Counted from the first letter of the stretch, positions 25,296 to 34,798 are shown. The stretch is 64,000 bases of DNA from MGIIa-L1 sp002495945 (GCA_964013535.1 CAXGWS010000007.1:7521-71520); one strand, 5' to 3'. Notes: generated from the sequence alone by a model not told the origin. Numbers and translations are program-made.

Positions 25296-26036
25296 ATGTC
25301 TCTGAGGTGGGGTTCTCGACCTTGGAAAATATGGCGTAGCCACTGGCGCAATCAGAAATCTATGTCTGGGCTTCGCCTACCAATCGCTTTGATAATGTCA
25401 ATACTCATTTTCGGTGGATTGGGATACTTAGCAACTAATCGGTTTGCTGACTGGCGGGATTGGCAGGCGTTCGACCCAACCACTGGACTAGACACTTGGA
25501 TTCCCGTAATCCCATGGATGATTGTTCCGTATTCAACCCTCTACTTCTATTATCCAATGGCAGCACTACTCGGCATGAAGAATACCAAAACCCAAAGGGA
25601 GAATGTTATTTTTCATCAGATTGTAATTCTGTTAGCATTATTGGTTTATGTTGTGTTCATATTGCTACCGGTGGAAGTTGATTTGCGCGCTAGAGTTTTT
25701 GAGGCTGAACTTGGAATATGGCAATCATGGTACGATTCTTTGTACGGCGTTGATACCCCATGGAATGCGTGGCCGTCTCTGCATATTGTTCAAAGTCTCC
25801 TTGCGGTCTTGGTAGTAAATAGATGGTATGAAGACAGCGAAAATCAGTGGTTGATTAGGTGCTTATGGTTCGCTTGGCTGATGTTAACAATCTCTGTTAT
25901 GACTACAAAACAACACTTTGTCTGGGATGTTGTAACTGGAGTTATAGTGGCGGTCTTGACTTGGAAGTACTGGATGAAACCATCACTTGATGGCTGTCAT
26001 GACCATGACTCAATCACCAGATTTGATGAATTGTAA
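25296..26036 (+). CDS. PAP2-superfamily membrane phosphatase/transferase
   Basis: 246 residues with about six hydrophobic helices. The PAP2 catalytic pattern is partly visible: NAWPSLHIVQSLLA (PSxH) and TTKQHFVWDVVTG (H-x3-D), as in the inositol-phosphorylceramide-synthase-like PAP2 branch that lacks the first KxxxxxxRP motif. It should act on a phospholipid or prenyl phosphate at the outer face of the membrane; the substrate is unknown. The stop codon abuts that of the convergent Trx-CcdA gene with no bases between. Confidence 0.82.
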   Translation: MSLRWGSRPWKIWRSHWRNQKSMSGLRLPIALIMSILIFGGLGYLATNRFADWRDWQAFDPTTGLDTWIPVIPWMIVPYSTLYFYYPMAALLGMKNTKTQRENVIFHQIVILLALLVYVVFILLPVEVDLRARVFEAELGIWQSWYDSLYGVDTPWNAWPSLHIVQSLLAVLVVNRWYEDSENQWLIRCLWFAWLMLTISVMTTKQHFVWDVVTGVIVAVLTWKYWMKPSLDGCHDHDSITRFDEL

Positions 26037-27503
26037 TCAGCCGAAAACTGCGCTTACTGCCTCTCGGTTGGTAATGTAGAGAGTGAGGGTTACTCCTGCC
26101 ATAATCATCATCCAAGAACCAACCATTTTGATCATGCCAGTGGCTCTACGCAAGAAATTTATCATCACTTGGCGACCAAGTCCAACGAGAACCGTCACCA
26201 CAATCATCAAAATTAACAACCCAAGCATCAAACCACTTATTCCAAGAGTTACCGCACTACTTCCAAGCGTTCCCAAATAAATCACGAAGGGAAGCACTGC
26301 AGCAGCCGTGCAGTCTATTGATGCTGCAGCATAACCAATCCCGTAAAGATACATATTTCGTCGAGGAGTAAACACTTCATCTTCTTCTGTAGTGCTGTAT
26401 TTGTCAACAATATTTTGAACGAAGCCCATTAGATGAGATGTGACATTTACCAGCATCAATGAACCTAAAATTACCAATAATATGGCGATACTAATAGCAA
26501 TTAGATGAACTAGACCAGACTTTTGAAAAGCCTCACCCATTACTAAGGCTACGACGCCAATCAATAGGAAAAATGTCCACATTCCGAATCCTGAAAGGGC
26601 TCCAATTACTACCGGACTTGGCATTTTTGACTTTAGTTTTCCATCTGCAATCAATTCGTCTTCTCGAGCACCGAGTGACAAGTAGTAAGAAATGAAACCG
26701 GGTAAAACAGGGAAAGCACATGGTGAGAAGTAAACCAATATTGAAAGAATCATTCCTAAAGCAAAAACTGCGACATAAGATGTTGAGGGCTCCTCCCATG
26801 CAATGCGTAAGTCTTCTGTTGCAGTCACTGGTGATGTAATTGCCAGCTCTACTACTGAATCAAATGATGACCACTTATCTGTTGGCGAGCCACTAGTTTG
26901 TCTCTCAATGATGTAACCTTCTTCATCAATCACCATCACAACTGGGATTTGTCCGGTTCCGGCAGTAGTGAACAAGCGAACTGGGTCGACTGTATCTCCG
27001 GACTCAAGTATTGCAGAATTGGGGCTGCCTAAGCCTGTTGGGTATCGCGGAACTTGATAGTTATCATCGGATTCGTTTAGATATTCTAAACCTTCAGGAT
27101 ACCAACTTCCGTAGGCGATTATGTGTAATGATTTATTTGATTCATTAGCCAATTCCTGCCATCCTGCCATCTTATCCTCTAAGTGATATTGCACTGCATG
27201 ACAGTTACTACAATCATGTGCCATCATGTCAAAAATTATGATTGACCCACGCAGGTCGTCCATTGTAATCCATCCAGTTTCGTTGACAATTTCTGATTCT
27301 ACCCCACTTCGGTTCAGCGATTCAAAAACTATGTTTGGAACTGGTTCGGGTTCAGCATCTGATTGGAAGACTTCATCCATGCTATCAAACATTGACAAAG
27401 CAGCAAATGAAATCATGACAAATAAAACCGCAGCAATTGCGAATGCTTTCCAGGTCTCTGAGCGTTTGAAAACCCCGAAATCGGCGGTATCCATTATGCC
27501 CAT
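26037..27503 (-). CDS. Thioredoxin-like domain fused to CcdA/DsbD transmembrane domain
   Basis: 488 residues. An N-terminal membrane helix (TWKAFAIAAVLFVMISFAAL) exports a thioredoxin-fold domain (about residues 60-215) with redox motif CSNC (AHDCSNCHAVQYHL) and cis-Pro region GQIPVVMVIDEEG. The second half has about eight helices of the CcdA/DsbD type with the intramembrane cysteines in SPCAFPVLPGFISYYL and SIDCTAAAVLPFVIYL. It would carry electrons across the membrane to extracytoplasmic disulfides. The domain order (Trx first) is the reverse of the DsbD C-terminal thioredoxin arrangement. ATG 27494 is an alternative start. Confidence 0.88.
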   Translation of the reverse strand: MGIMDTADFGVFKRSETWKAFAIAAVLFVMISFAALSMFDSMDEVFQSDAEPEPVPNIVFESLNRSGVESEIVNETGWITMDDLRGSIIIFDMMAHDCSNCHAVQYHLEDKMAGWQELANESNKSLHIIAYGSWYPEGLEYLNESDDNYQVPRYPTGLGSPNSAILESGDTVDPVRLFTTAGTGQIPVVMVIDEEGYIIERQTSGSPTDKWSSFDSVVELAITSPVTATEDLRIAWEEPSTSYVAVFALGMILSILVYFSPCAFPVLPGFISYYLSLGAREDELIADGKLKSKMPSPVVIGALSGFGMWTFFLLIGVVALVMGEAFQKSGLVHLIAISIAILLVILGSLMLVNVTSHLMGFVQNIVDKYSTTEEDEVFTPRRNMYLYGIGYAAASIDCTAAAVLPFVIYLGTLGSSAVTLGISGLMLGLLILMIVVTVLVGLGRQVMINFLRRATGMIKMVGSWMMIMAGVTLTLYITNREAVSAVFG

Positions 27504-27549
27504 GGAAAACCCTGCGGATAATGGTTATTCAAATAATGCGTTTTTGGCT

Positions 27550-29049
27550 TCAAATCAAAGGTTGATTTCTCAACCACTCCAAATCAGAAATGTACAGTTG
27601 TCTGATATCATCAAGACCCAAAACCAGCATAGCAAGACGCTCCAAACCCATCCCCCACGCAAGAACTGGATGATTTATGCCCAATGGCTCAGTCACCTCA
27701 GGCCGGAAAATACCTGCTCCACCCAATTCCAACCATTTGCCACGCCATTTTACTTCAATCTCTAAACTTGGTTCCGTGTAAGGGAAATAAGCAGGCCTCA
27801 CTCTAACCTCAGGGTAGCCCATCTTTTCATAGAACTTCTTCAGCGTTGTTACCAGCATTTGCAGGTTAGCTCCCTCTTCCATAATAATTCCCTCAATTTG
27901 GTGGAATTCTGGCAGATGTGTTCGATCTATTGCCTCTTTACGAAATACTCTATCGACAGTAAACATTCGACACGGGGTGTCTGGATTATCGGCTAAATAT
28001 TGTATTGTATTCACAGTTGTATGGGTTCTCAAAAGCCCCTTTTGCGAGGTTTCTTTGGAGAAATCACCACCCCAACCTGTCGAACCTGTAGCGCCTCCAG
28101 ATCGGTGGATTTCTGACCATGTTTCCATTACTTCATCGGGCAATGACATGGATTCAGGATTATCGAGGTAGAACGTATCTTGCATCTCCCGCGCTGGGTG
28201 GTCTTGTGGAATAAACAATGCATCCATATTCCAACCCGCGGTTTGAACGTAATCTTCCACCAACTCTGAGAATCCCATTTCGAGAAATATATGTCGTATT
28301 CGCTCAATTAGAGATTGCATGGGATGACTACGCCCAGTCCTTGGTGTGGATGATTCAAGTGTGACATCGAATGGCCTAAACTCAGCATCTCGCCAATTAT
28401 CACCCTGTAGTAACTCAGGAGTTATTTCATTAATCATTGTAGATTCAACCAAGCTATCAGATTTTATCTTTAAACCTTCATCGGTTAGACTCCAGGTCCG
28501 TTCTGTGCTATCCACTAGTTCGATGAAATTTCTTCTGCTCCTAAAATGGGCTAGTAAGTCTCCGTCCAAATCAGATGATTTTGCTGGTAATTTAGTGAGA
28601 AACTCTTCACGTTCAGCTATTGTCGCCGTCACTTGGTTATGATCTCCGCATGTGAAGACGCCAGCCTCAATAGTGATACCCAATTTCTTCAGCAATCCGA
28701 TTCCAGGACCGGCTTCATGCTTCTCGAATGACTTCTGAAGTTCTGCCATCGTAGCATCGCTGGAGGATTTGAACCACTGCCATAACCTCGACTCAAGTAA
28801 ACCATTTTGTAATGCTTGTTGACCTTGTGTAGCGATTCTTACTTCCGTAGTTACCGACTCTGTCACATCAACTAATCCTTTGTCGGCCAACCCTTGACCA
28901 GCTCCTACGGCAAAGGCTTGGTCAGTCCAATCACAACTGACCAAGATGTCGGTTAGAGACCACTGTTGGCTAGCATTTGTCAACATGGCCTTGAGCATCC
29001 GACGTTCCGTATTGACGAGATTCTCGGCCACCATGAACCTACGAAGCAT
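27550..29049 (-). CDS. pheS: Phenylalanyl-tRNA synthetase alpha subunit
   Basis: 499 residues, the long archaeal/eukaryotic form. An N-terminal winged-helix tRNA-binding region (about 1-200) is followed by the class II catalytic core: motif 1 near HPMQSLIERIRHIFLEMGFS, motif 2 with VFRKEAIDRTHLPEFHQIEG, and motif 3 GINHPVLAWGMGLERLAML. It charges tRNA-Phe with the beta subunit. pheT is not next to it. It is flanked on the same strand by Trx-CcdA and a zinc-ribbon membrane protein with short gaps. Confidence 0.96.
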   Translation of the reverse strand: MLRRFMVAENLVNTERRMLKAMLTNASQQWSLTDILVSCDWTDQAFAVGAGQGLADKGLVDVTESVTTEVRIATQGQQALQNGLLESRLWQWFKSSSDATMAELQKSFEKHEAGPGIGLLKKLGITIEAGVFTCGDHNQVTATIAEREEFLTKLPAKSSDLDGDLLAHFRSRRNFIELVDSTERTWSLTDEGLKIKSDSLVESTMINEITPELLQGDNWRDAEFRPFDVTLESSTPRTGRSHPMQSLIERIRHIFLEMGFSELVEDYVQTAGWNMDALFIPQDHPAREMQDTFYLDNPESMSLPDEVMETWSEIHRSGGATGSTGWGGDFSKETSQKGLLRTHTTVNTIQYLADNPDTPCRMFTVDRVFRKEAIDRTHLPEFHQIEGIIMEEGANLQMLVTTLKKFYEKMGYPEVRVRPAYFPYTEPSLEIEVKWRGKWLELGGAGIFRPEVTEPLGINHPVLAWGMGLERLAMLVLGLDDIRQLYISDLEWLRNQPLI

Positions 29050-29096
29050 AATTGTCCTATGAAATCTATGTTCGTTTACCTGCTAACTAGGCGATT

Positions 29097-29480
29097 CTAT
29101 TCTTCTTCTGAGTCCCACAGTAGTATATTGCACTCGGGACAGGTAAAATTAGCAGGTTTAGCCCCTTTTTGTATTGTGACTTTACCACACGGACCACAAA
29201 CAATCGTGGACTCGATTGGGTCATCCAATGTTACATCAACTCGATACATGACTCTCCCCGCATCGGGTAGTTTACCTTCTGCTGGACGCCAATTTCGCAC
29301 CTCTTCTTCCGACAATCCAAGATTAGATTTCAAACTCATGCCGACAACAAACAGGACTATCCCAAGGACGCCAACTGTCGAGGCAAGTGTGTAGATTCCT
29401 GCAACGGTAAAAAAAGCGCCAAAAGCAATGCTCAAAAAGCCTCCAAGAATTAGATTTTCTCTTGGATTTCGTGACATCAA
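29097..29480 (-). CDS. Membrane protein with zinc-ribbon C-terminus, unknown
   Basis: 127 residues. There are two hydrophobic helices near residues 11-48, then a cytoplasmic linker, then two CxxC pairs (VCGPCG and TCPECN, 19 residues apart) typical of a zinc ribbon, and an acidic end DSEEE. The start is ATG 29480 or 29477. It lies between pheS and the aminotransferase on the same strand, three bases after the latter's stop. No function is recognised. Confidence 0.78.
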   Translation of the reverse strand: MMSRNPRENLILGGFLSIAFGAFFTVAGIYTLASTVGVLGIVLFVVGMSLKSNLGLSEEEVRNWRPAEGKLPDAGRVMYRVDVTLDDPIESTIVCGPCGKVTIQKGAKPANFTCPECNILLWDSEEE

Positions 29481-29483
29481 AAA

Positions 29484-30764
29484 TCACACATTTAATGCAT
29501 TACTTAGGGACTCTGCCACTCTTTCAATTTTGTCGGTTGGAATCGCACATAAGCCAATTCTAACACCGCCTTTCAGTGGCACGAGGTATACTTGGTCTTC
29601 AGCACATGAATCAACGATGGTTTGAGGATTGTCATGTTCCAGCCAAGCAAAGAAACCGTCGTGAGTTGGATTAATCGACACATTTAGTCTATTACAGGCG
29701 GAAATGAACAATTTTCTCCGTTGTTTGAGAATTTCAGTCATTCTTACTTTTTCATCCGACCAAGCAGCTCCAGATTCTTGATTTGAATGTATTTTGGCAA
29801 TCGAGTATTGCGCCAATCGGGAACTAGCAGACCATGTTTGTCGACCGGTTACACCCATTACAGTAGTAATTCGATCAACTACCGACTGATCGGGATGTAT
29901 GGTGACCAGTGCACCACCTCTCAAACCGTAGACTGTATGTGATTTTGATAGAGATATAGCGAAAGTTAGCAAGAGATTGGCTGGCCATTCAAGTCCATCA
30001 TGCAGAGCATCTGTGATAGTTTCTGCCCAGCCATGAGGCTCCTCAGCATATAGGTGATAAGCAGCATCAATAAGTAAAGTATAACCAATATTTTCGTTAC
30101 CCATCGCCGCATCTGCAAACGCTTTGAGTACGGACATACGTTCATCGGCGGTGAGTGACAATCCAGTAGGGTTGTGTGCGGGGTCATTCAACCATGACAT
30201 AATTTTAGTTTGGGAGGTGGAAAGTTCTCTCAAAGATGACTCTAATCCTGCCAAATCAAGACCTGAATCTCCACTAAGCAATGGATAAGTCGCAATATCT
30301 AATCCACATCCAGCAAGGAATCCATCATATGGCCCCCAATGTCTGTCGCGCAGTAGCACCTTACTGCCTCTATCAGCATAATTTGCTGCAGCAAGGTATA
30401 ACGCACCCGAACCACCAGGCGATGCAGTAGCCGTATGGCAGAGACCGATTTCTTCTAACTCGTCACGAGCGTCTCCCAAGGCAAGAGTAACTGCGAGGTC
30501 AAGAAACTCTGGCAAACCCTTCAACGGAGCGTATGCTGCAATCTCTATCGGTGGCGAATTACGAACAAACTCATCGACTGTTTGGTTAATTGCAAGGCTA
30601 CCATCATCCTCGAGTAATGCACCAATAGTGCCGTTTACAGCATCATGCCCTTGTGCAATGGCTTCTTGATAGCGTGCCCAGCAAGAAAATATCGTGTCAT
30701 TACCTTGTTTTGTCTTAGCGAAATCATTCAAGAAACTGTTCGCTATGTTCTCGGCCATAGCCAT
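29484..30764 (-). CDS. Class I/II aminotransferase
   Basis: 426 residues from ATG 30764 (MAMAENIANSF); ATG 30758 is equally possible, and an upstream TTG is unlikely. It is a PLP fold-type I enzyme: phosphate-binding ASPGGSGALYLA, NDPAHNPTGLSL, IDAAYHLY with cofactor Asp and Tyr, and the Schiff-base lysine in AISLSKSHTVYGLRGG. It is closest in feel to aspartate/aromatic aminotransferases; the amino donor cannot be fixed. An AT-rich element at 30812-30824 could be its promoter. Confidence 0.86.
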   Translation of the reverse strand: MAMAENIANSFLNDFAKTKQGNDTIFSCWARYQEAIAQGHDAVNGTIGALLEDDGSLAINQTVDEFVRNSPPIEIAAYAPLKGLPEFLDLAVTLALGDARDELEEIGLCHTATASPGGSGALYLAAANYADRGSKVLLRDRHWGPYDGFLAGCGLDIATYPLLSGDSGLDLAGLESSLRELSTSQTKIMSWLNDPAHNPTGLSLTADERMSVLKAFADAAMGNENIGYTLLIDAAYHLYAEEPHGWAETITDALHDGLEWPANLLLTFAISLSKSHTVYGLRGGALVTIHPDQSVVDRITTVMGVTGRQTWSASSRLAQYSIAKIHSNQESGAAWSDEKVRMTEILKQRRKLFISACNRLNVSINPTHDGFFAWLEHDNPQTIVDSCAEDQVYLVPLKGGVRIGLCAIPTDKIERVAESLSNALNV

Positions 30765-30811
30765 ACCAAACAAATCATGTTCTTTGATTTGCCCATTATA
30801 ATTTCACTATT

Positions 30812-30824
30812 GAATATAATAAAT
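30812..30824 (-). promoter_or_regulatory. Candidate TATA element for the aminotransferase gene
   Basis: On the minus strand the sequence reads ATTTATTATATTC. Its centre lies about 54 bases before ATG 30764, which would leave a leader of about 28 bases. Evidence is composition and position only. Confidence 0.35.
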
Positions 30825-30867
30825 CATCCGTTTCATTGATGAATGATTGTTGTTTGGCCTAATCGTC

Positions 30868-30943
30868 GCCAACGTAGCACAGCTGGTAGTGCGTCGGATT
30901 TGTAATCCGACGGTCGGGGGTTCGAGTCCCTCCGTTGGCTCCA
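30868..30943 (+). tRNA. trnT: tRNA-Thr (TGT anticodon), CCA encoded
   Basis: The acceptor stem GCCAACG pairs with CGTTGGC (30933-30939), with discriminator T and encoded CCA (30941-30943). The anticodon stem TCGGA/TCCGA holds loop TTTGTAA, giving anticodon TGT (Thr). The T-arm contains GGTTCGAGTCC. No intron. The VOC gene starts 29 bases after it. Confidence 0.96.
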
Positions 30944-30972
30944 AAAAAACAGTTAACTGTATAACCTAATCA

Positions 30973-31449
30973 ATGCTTATGCGACCGTTTCATCTGGCGT
31001 TTCCAGTCACCGACCTCGAGGCAACAGAACAATTCTATGTTCATCTTCTTGGTTGTGAAATTGGTAGACGCACTCCAAGTTCAATAAATTTCAACTTTTA
31101 TGGTCACCAAATTGTTGCACATCTCGTGTCCAATATGCCAGACAACACCGATGGAGGTAAAATAGACGGCAAAAAGGTACCACCATTCCACTTTGGCCTC
31201 GTTATGGATTGGAATCAATGGCATGATTTTAAATCACGATTAGAACAATCGAAGACCAAGTTTAGAATTAAACCACATACTAGATATCCAGGCAAGATTG
31301 GTGAACAGGCGACCATGTTTTTAGATGACCCATCTGGCAATTCTCTTGAATTCAAATCATTCAGCGATGATAATCGATTATTCGCCACTGTTGTCGGTAG
31401 TGAGAATGAAGTAGGCGGTGGGCGAAACACCCTACCAAATGCTCAATAA
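30973..31449 (+). CDS. VOC (glyoxalase/dioxygenase) family protein
   Basis: 158 residues with two beta-alpha-beta-beta-beta modules. Likely metal ligands are the His in RPFHLAFPV, the His in PFHFGLVMD, and the Glu in GNSLEFKSF, with DDPSGNSLEFK as the usual C-terminal motif. Family members include glyoxalase I, extradiol dioxygenases and resistance proteins; the activity here is not determinable. It precedes folD by 21 bases on the same strand. The Gly-rich tail after SENEVGGG appears unstructured. Confidence 0.85.
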   Translation: MLMRPFHLAFPVTDLEATEQFYVHLLGCEIGRRTPSSINFNFYGHQIVAHLVSNMPDNTDGGKIDGKKVPPFHFGLVMDWNQWHDFKSRLEQSKTKFRIKPHTRYPGKIGEQATMFLDDPSGNSLEFKSFSDDNRLFATVVGSENEVGGGRNTLPNAQ

Positions 31450-31470
31450 ACAAATTATAGTGGAGTAACC

Positions 31471-32343
31471 ATGGTGGCTGAGATACTTGATGGAAAAGCA
31501 TGTGCAGCAGCCGTCGAAGAAAGCCTAAACCACCGTATCAAAACCTGCAATGATAGCGGAGTCACCCCTCATCTTGCAGTGGTCATAGTTGGCAATGACC
31601 CTGCTAGCCATGTTTATGTTGGGGCTAAAATAAGAGCCTGTAATAGACTTGGAATAAAGAGCACTCATATCGAACTAGATGAATCGTCCACAGAGAGCGA
31701 ATTACGTTCGGTAATCAAACAACTCAATGCAGACCATACTGTCCACGGCATATTGATCCAATCGCCACTACCAGACCACATGAATGAAGAGGCTCTTACT
31801 GATTTAATCAATCCAGCAAAAGATGTTGATGGCTTCCATCCGGAAAACCTCGGGCGGTTAGTGCAAGGAAGACAAGATTGTTTGATACCCTGTACACCAA
31901 ATGGAGTCATGCGCATGCTGGAATGGGCGGGAATTGAAACACGTGGCAAGAAGGCACTAGTTATTGGCAGGTCACGCAATGTGGGGATGCCTCAGGCGAT
32001 TCTACTAGCTTCCCGTGGAGCAGATGCTACGGTAACCATAGCACATTCAAGAACCGTGGACATGGCTCAACAATGTCTCGATGCAGATATTATTGTTGCA
32101 GCAGTTGGCAGACCGAATATGGTCAAACAGTCTTGGATAAAGCACGGTGCTGTCGTTATTGATGTTGGGATTAATCGCGTTGATGATGATAGCGCTGCAA
32201 AAGGCTATGTGCTAGTAGGTGATGTGGAAAAAACGGCTAATGAGATAGCATCCTGGATTACACCTGTACCCGGTGGCGTTGGCCCTATGACCGTTGCAAT
32301 GTTAATGGAAAATACCGTTAAGGCCGCAGAGAATATCTTGTGA
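31471..32343 (+). CDS. folD: Methylenetetrahydrofolate dehydrogenase / cyclohydrolase
   Basis: 290 residues. It interconverts 5,10-methylene-THF and 10-formyl-THF using NADP. Visible are the substrate site SHVYVGAKIRACNRLGI with catalytic Lys, the GILIQSPLPDH segment, KDVDGFHPENLGRL, PCTPNGVMRML, the Rossmann site VIGRSRNVGMP and PGGVGPMTVAMLMENT. A GGAG ribosome site precedes ATG 31471. The stop overlaps the next start (TGATG). It supplies one-carbon units for the purine genes and links to the glycine cleavage genes in this window. Confidence 0.96.
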   Translation: MVAEILDGKACAAAVEESLNHRIKTCNDSGVTPHLAVVIVGNDPASHVYVGAKIRACNRLGIKSTHIELDESSTESELRSVIKQLNADHTVHGILIQSPLPDHMNEEALTDLINPAKDVDGFHPENLGRLVQGRQDCLIPCTPNGVMRMLEWAGIETRGKKALVIGRSRNVGMPQAILLASRGADATVTIAHSRTVDMAQQCLDADIIVAAVGRPNMVKQSWIKHGAVVIDVGINRVDDDSAAKGYVLVGDVEKTANEIASWITPVPGGVGPMTVAMLMENTVKAAENIL

Positions 32344-33071
32344 TGGGAAGTATCTTATCTTACACAGTTCTGTGGGATTCTATGGAACAACTGGCTCCAA
32401 GATTGGCAAGTGCCACCAAAGTTATTGGTTCAATCACTCTTGTTGCATTACTTATCAATTTGCAACTTGATATTTTTGAGCAGGGAATCTCGATTATCGA
32501 TTATACTGGAGCAGGTGTTGTGTTAACCTGTTTCACAATAAGTTATTTTGCATCAAGAGAACGAAAAATCACCAAATTGACAGGCAATTTATCACTCGAA
32601 GAACAACTTGCCGCGCTTGAAACTACGCCAACTAAATCCGGTGAAAATAATTCGATTGCATTGTCTCAGAGCATTCACACTCAAGCAATAATCGAATCAA
32701 TAGTCGGTGGCAATAATGACATAAATCAGCAACAAGTTGACAGCGCTATTAGCACACTCAGTACTGGCGAAATCGGTGCGTCCTCACAATCAATTGCAGA
32801 GCAGTTGCCAGCGCCTCACCAATATTCGAGTGACATTATTGATTCAACTACAACACCGGTTCCTGAAACAACAGAAACAACGAAACCAAATGTGCCACTA
32901 CCAAAAATCGAACCAGATTTAGTCTTGGACACAAATGTCAAAGAAAATCAGGCGGCGATGAATTTACCAGATTTAGATGATTTATTCGATGAACCAACCG
33001 CTGTTGAGTCTAACCGAGCGGAAGCTTACATTGACACTCCGGCACTTCCTGACCTCGATGATTTGATATAA
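32343..33071 (+). CDS. Two-helix membrane protein with acidic LPDLDDL-repeat tail
   Basis: 242 residues from ATG 32343, sharing its A with the folD stop. Two hydrophobic helices lie at about residues 20-70, followed by RERKITKLTGNLSLEEQLAA and a long, probably disordered Ser/Thr/Gln/Pro-rich tail. The motif PDLDDL occurs twice near the end (NLPDLDDLFDEP and ALPDLDDLI, the latter at the very C-terminus). No family is recognised. The paired motif suggests a short linear binding element. Confidence 0.72.
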   Translation: MGSILSYTVLWDSMEQLAPRLASATKVIGSITLVALLINLQLDIFEQGISIIDYTGAGVVLTCFTISYFASRERKITKLTGNLSLEEQLAALETTPTKSGENNSIALSQSIHTQAIIESIVGGNNDINQQQVDSAISTLSTGEIGASSQSIAEQLPAPHQYSSDIIDSTTTPVPETTETTKPNVPLPKIEPDLVLDTNVKENQAAMNLPDLDDLFDEPTAVESNRAEAYIDTPALPDLDDLI

Positions 33072-33096
33072 TCATAACTTCATTAGGGTTGACTGT

Positions 33097-33975
33097 GTGG
33101 ATTATCTTGTGTGGACACAGCATTATGACCTTCATAGCCACTCAACTAATAGTGATGGCGAGCATAGCGTCGAGTTTGTTGCACAATTAATGAAAAATAG
33201 CGAGGTAAAATACTGGTCACTTACCGACCACGACACCATTGCAGGCTGGAAAAACGCTTACCAAAGCGCCAACGATTTGGGCATAAATTTCATCCCCGGT
33301 GTAGAGATTACCTGTGAAAGAGGTCTTGAGCCCGACGAATTAGAACTCAAACAACGTGGACGAGAAAGAGCCTCAAAATCATGGCACCTTTTAGCCTATT
33401 TTCCAGAACTTAAACCCGATGATGAGCAGGCGATAAGGTTCGCTCAGTGGTTAAAACCACTGCAAGACAATCGCATACCAAGAATGAAGCAAATGGTAGA
33501 AAAACTCGCCGAACTGGGCATGCCAATAGATTTTAGTGAAGTTGCTGACAAAGCCGGCGGCTCAATTGGGCGACCCCACCTCGCTCAAGCAATGGTTGAC
33601 AAAGGCTATGTCGAAACAAAGTTCGAAGCCTTTGAGAAGTGGATTGGTGACGGATTGCCGGCTCATGTTGCACAGCCAAAGCCAAGCATCGCAGAGGCAG
33701 TTTCAGTTGTTCGAGAGTGCGGCGGAGTGACTTCATTGGCCCATCCCCTGTATTACGGTATACCACCGAAACAGCTCGGGCAATATTGTAAATCAGTTGG
33801 CATAGATTCCATAGAAGCGTTCCATCGTAGTCATGAAGATATGTATCGGTTTGAATTGTGGCAGATTTGTACTCAACAAGGATTGAAAGTCAGTTGCGGC
33901 TCTGATTTCCACGGCCAAACTTACGGCCAAAGTCCGGGCAAAATGGCAACTCCTGTCGGTCAACTATGCGTTTGA
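33097..33975 (+). CDS. PHP-domain phosphoesterase (RNase AM/TrpH-like)
   Basis: 292 residues from GTG 33097; GTG 33109 is also possible. PHP metal-binding motifs are DLHSHSTNSDG, LTDHDT, PGVEITCE, a His in SWHLLAYFP, LAHP and CGSDFHG. The YciV/TrpH branch hydrolyses 3',5'-nucleotides or trims RNA 5' ends, and the order of motifs here fits it. The last 12 bases overlap the end of the convergent tatC gene. Confidence 0.88.
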   Translation: MDYLVWTQHYDLHSHSTNSDGEHSVEFVAQLMKNSEVKYWSLTDHDTIAGWKNAYQSANDLGINFIPGVEITCERGLEPDELELKQRGRERASKSWHLLAYFPELKPDDEQAIRFAQWLKPLQDNRIPRMKQMVEKLAELGMPIDFSEVADKAGGSIGRPHLAQAMVDKGYVETKFEAFEKWIGDGLPAHVAQPKPSIAEAVSVVRECGGVTSLAHPLYYGIPPKQLGQYCKSVGIDSIEAFHRSHEDMYRFELWQICTQQGLKVSCGSDFHGQTYGQSPGKMATPVGQLCV

Positions 33976-34764
33976 GATTTTGGTTATTCTATCGATGATA
34001 ATCGACACCTCAAATAATACTACAACAGGCATTGCGACTAGGAATAATGACAACGGATCAGGTGGGGATAGGAACGCTCCAAGGACAAATGCGGTAAACC
34101 ATATGTGCTTGCGGTATTGAAGTATTTGTTGTCTAGTTGCAATACCAAATCTCAGTGTCAAAATAGTAGCGACAGGTGCTTGAAAACCAATCACACATGC
34201 TAAGGCCAAATTGACAATAAACCCAACATAGCCTGACAAACGCCATTCTGTGGTTAATCCCGCACTTTGTGCATCATCAGTCAAATATTGCAAAATCATT
34301 GGAGTCAAAAATTCCCACGAATAGATTAAACCAGACAATCCCAAGGTAATTATCGCTACCAATGTTAGAATAAATGTCGAACTAAACTTCGGTGGTTGCA
34401 ACTTAAGTTCTGCTAACCTTGCTCTTACTGCATCATTTTTCGAACCTTTCCGAACTAGCGATAGAATAAGGTACGTAATGATGACCACCAAGCCAAAACT
34501 AACTGCAATTTGAAATTGCAACAAAATAAACTCAATTGGCGAAGTGACTATGATATTGACATCATCAGGCAGTCGCTCCTCGGCAATCAACCAACTAACT
34601 GCTGATTTTGTCAGCGAAAAGGCAGTAACAACGCTGATTAGAAATAATCCAATCAATAATTTTGCTTGACCGCGCAAGAACTTGCTACCGTCAGAGATAA
34701 TTTGGCCACCGGGAGAAAGCATTAGATTTCGAACTGAATTCTCGATTTGCTCACCTCCTGCCAT
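33964..34764 (-). CDS. tatC: Sec-independent protein translocase TatC
   Basis: 266 residues with six helices. Typical segments: the first helix with AKLLIGLFLISVVTAFS, SPIEFILLQFQIAVSFGLVV (the conserved SPxE/F loop), the FSSTFILTLVAIITLGLSGL helix, GFQAPVATILTLRFGI, and LGAFLSPPDPLSLFLVAMP near the end. It recognises twin-arginine signals of folded exported proteins. No tatA is adjacent. It is convergent with the PHP gene (12-base overlap) and lies downstream of a PAP2 gene. Confidence 0.93.
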   Translation of the reverse strand: MAGGEQIENSVRNLMLSPGGQIISDGSKFLRGQAKLLIGLFLISVVTAFSLTKSAVSWLIAEERLPDDVNIIVTSPIEFILLQFQIAVSFGLVVIITYLILSLVRKGSKNDAVRARLAELKLQPPKFSSTFILTLVAIITLGLSGLIYSWEFLTPMILQYLTDDAQSAGLTTEWRLSGYVGFIVNLALACVIGFQAPVATILTLRFGIATRQQILQYRKHIWFTAFVLGAFLSPPDPLSLFLVAMPVVVLFEVSIIIDRITKISNA

Positions 34765-34798
34765 GGTAAGGCCAAGTGTAGGTTAGTGATAATTCGCA

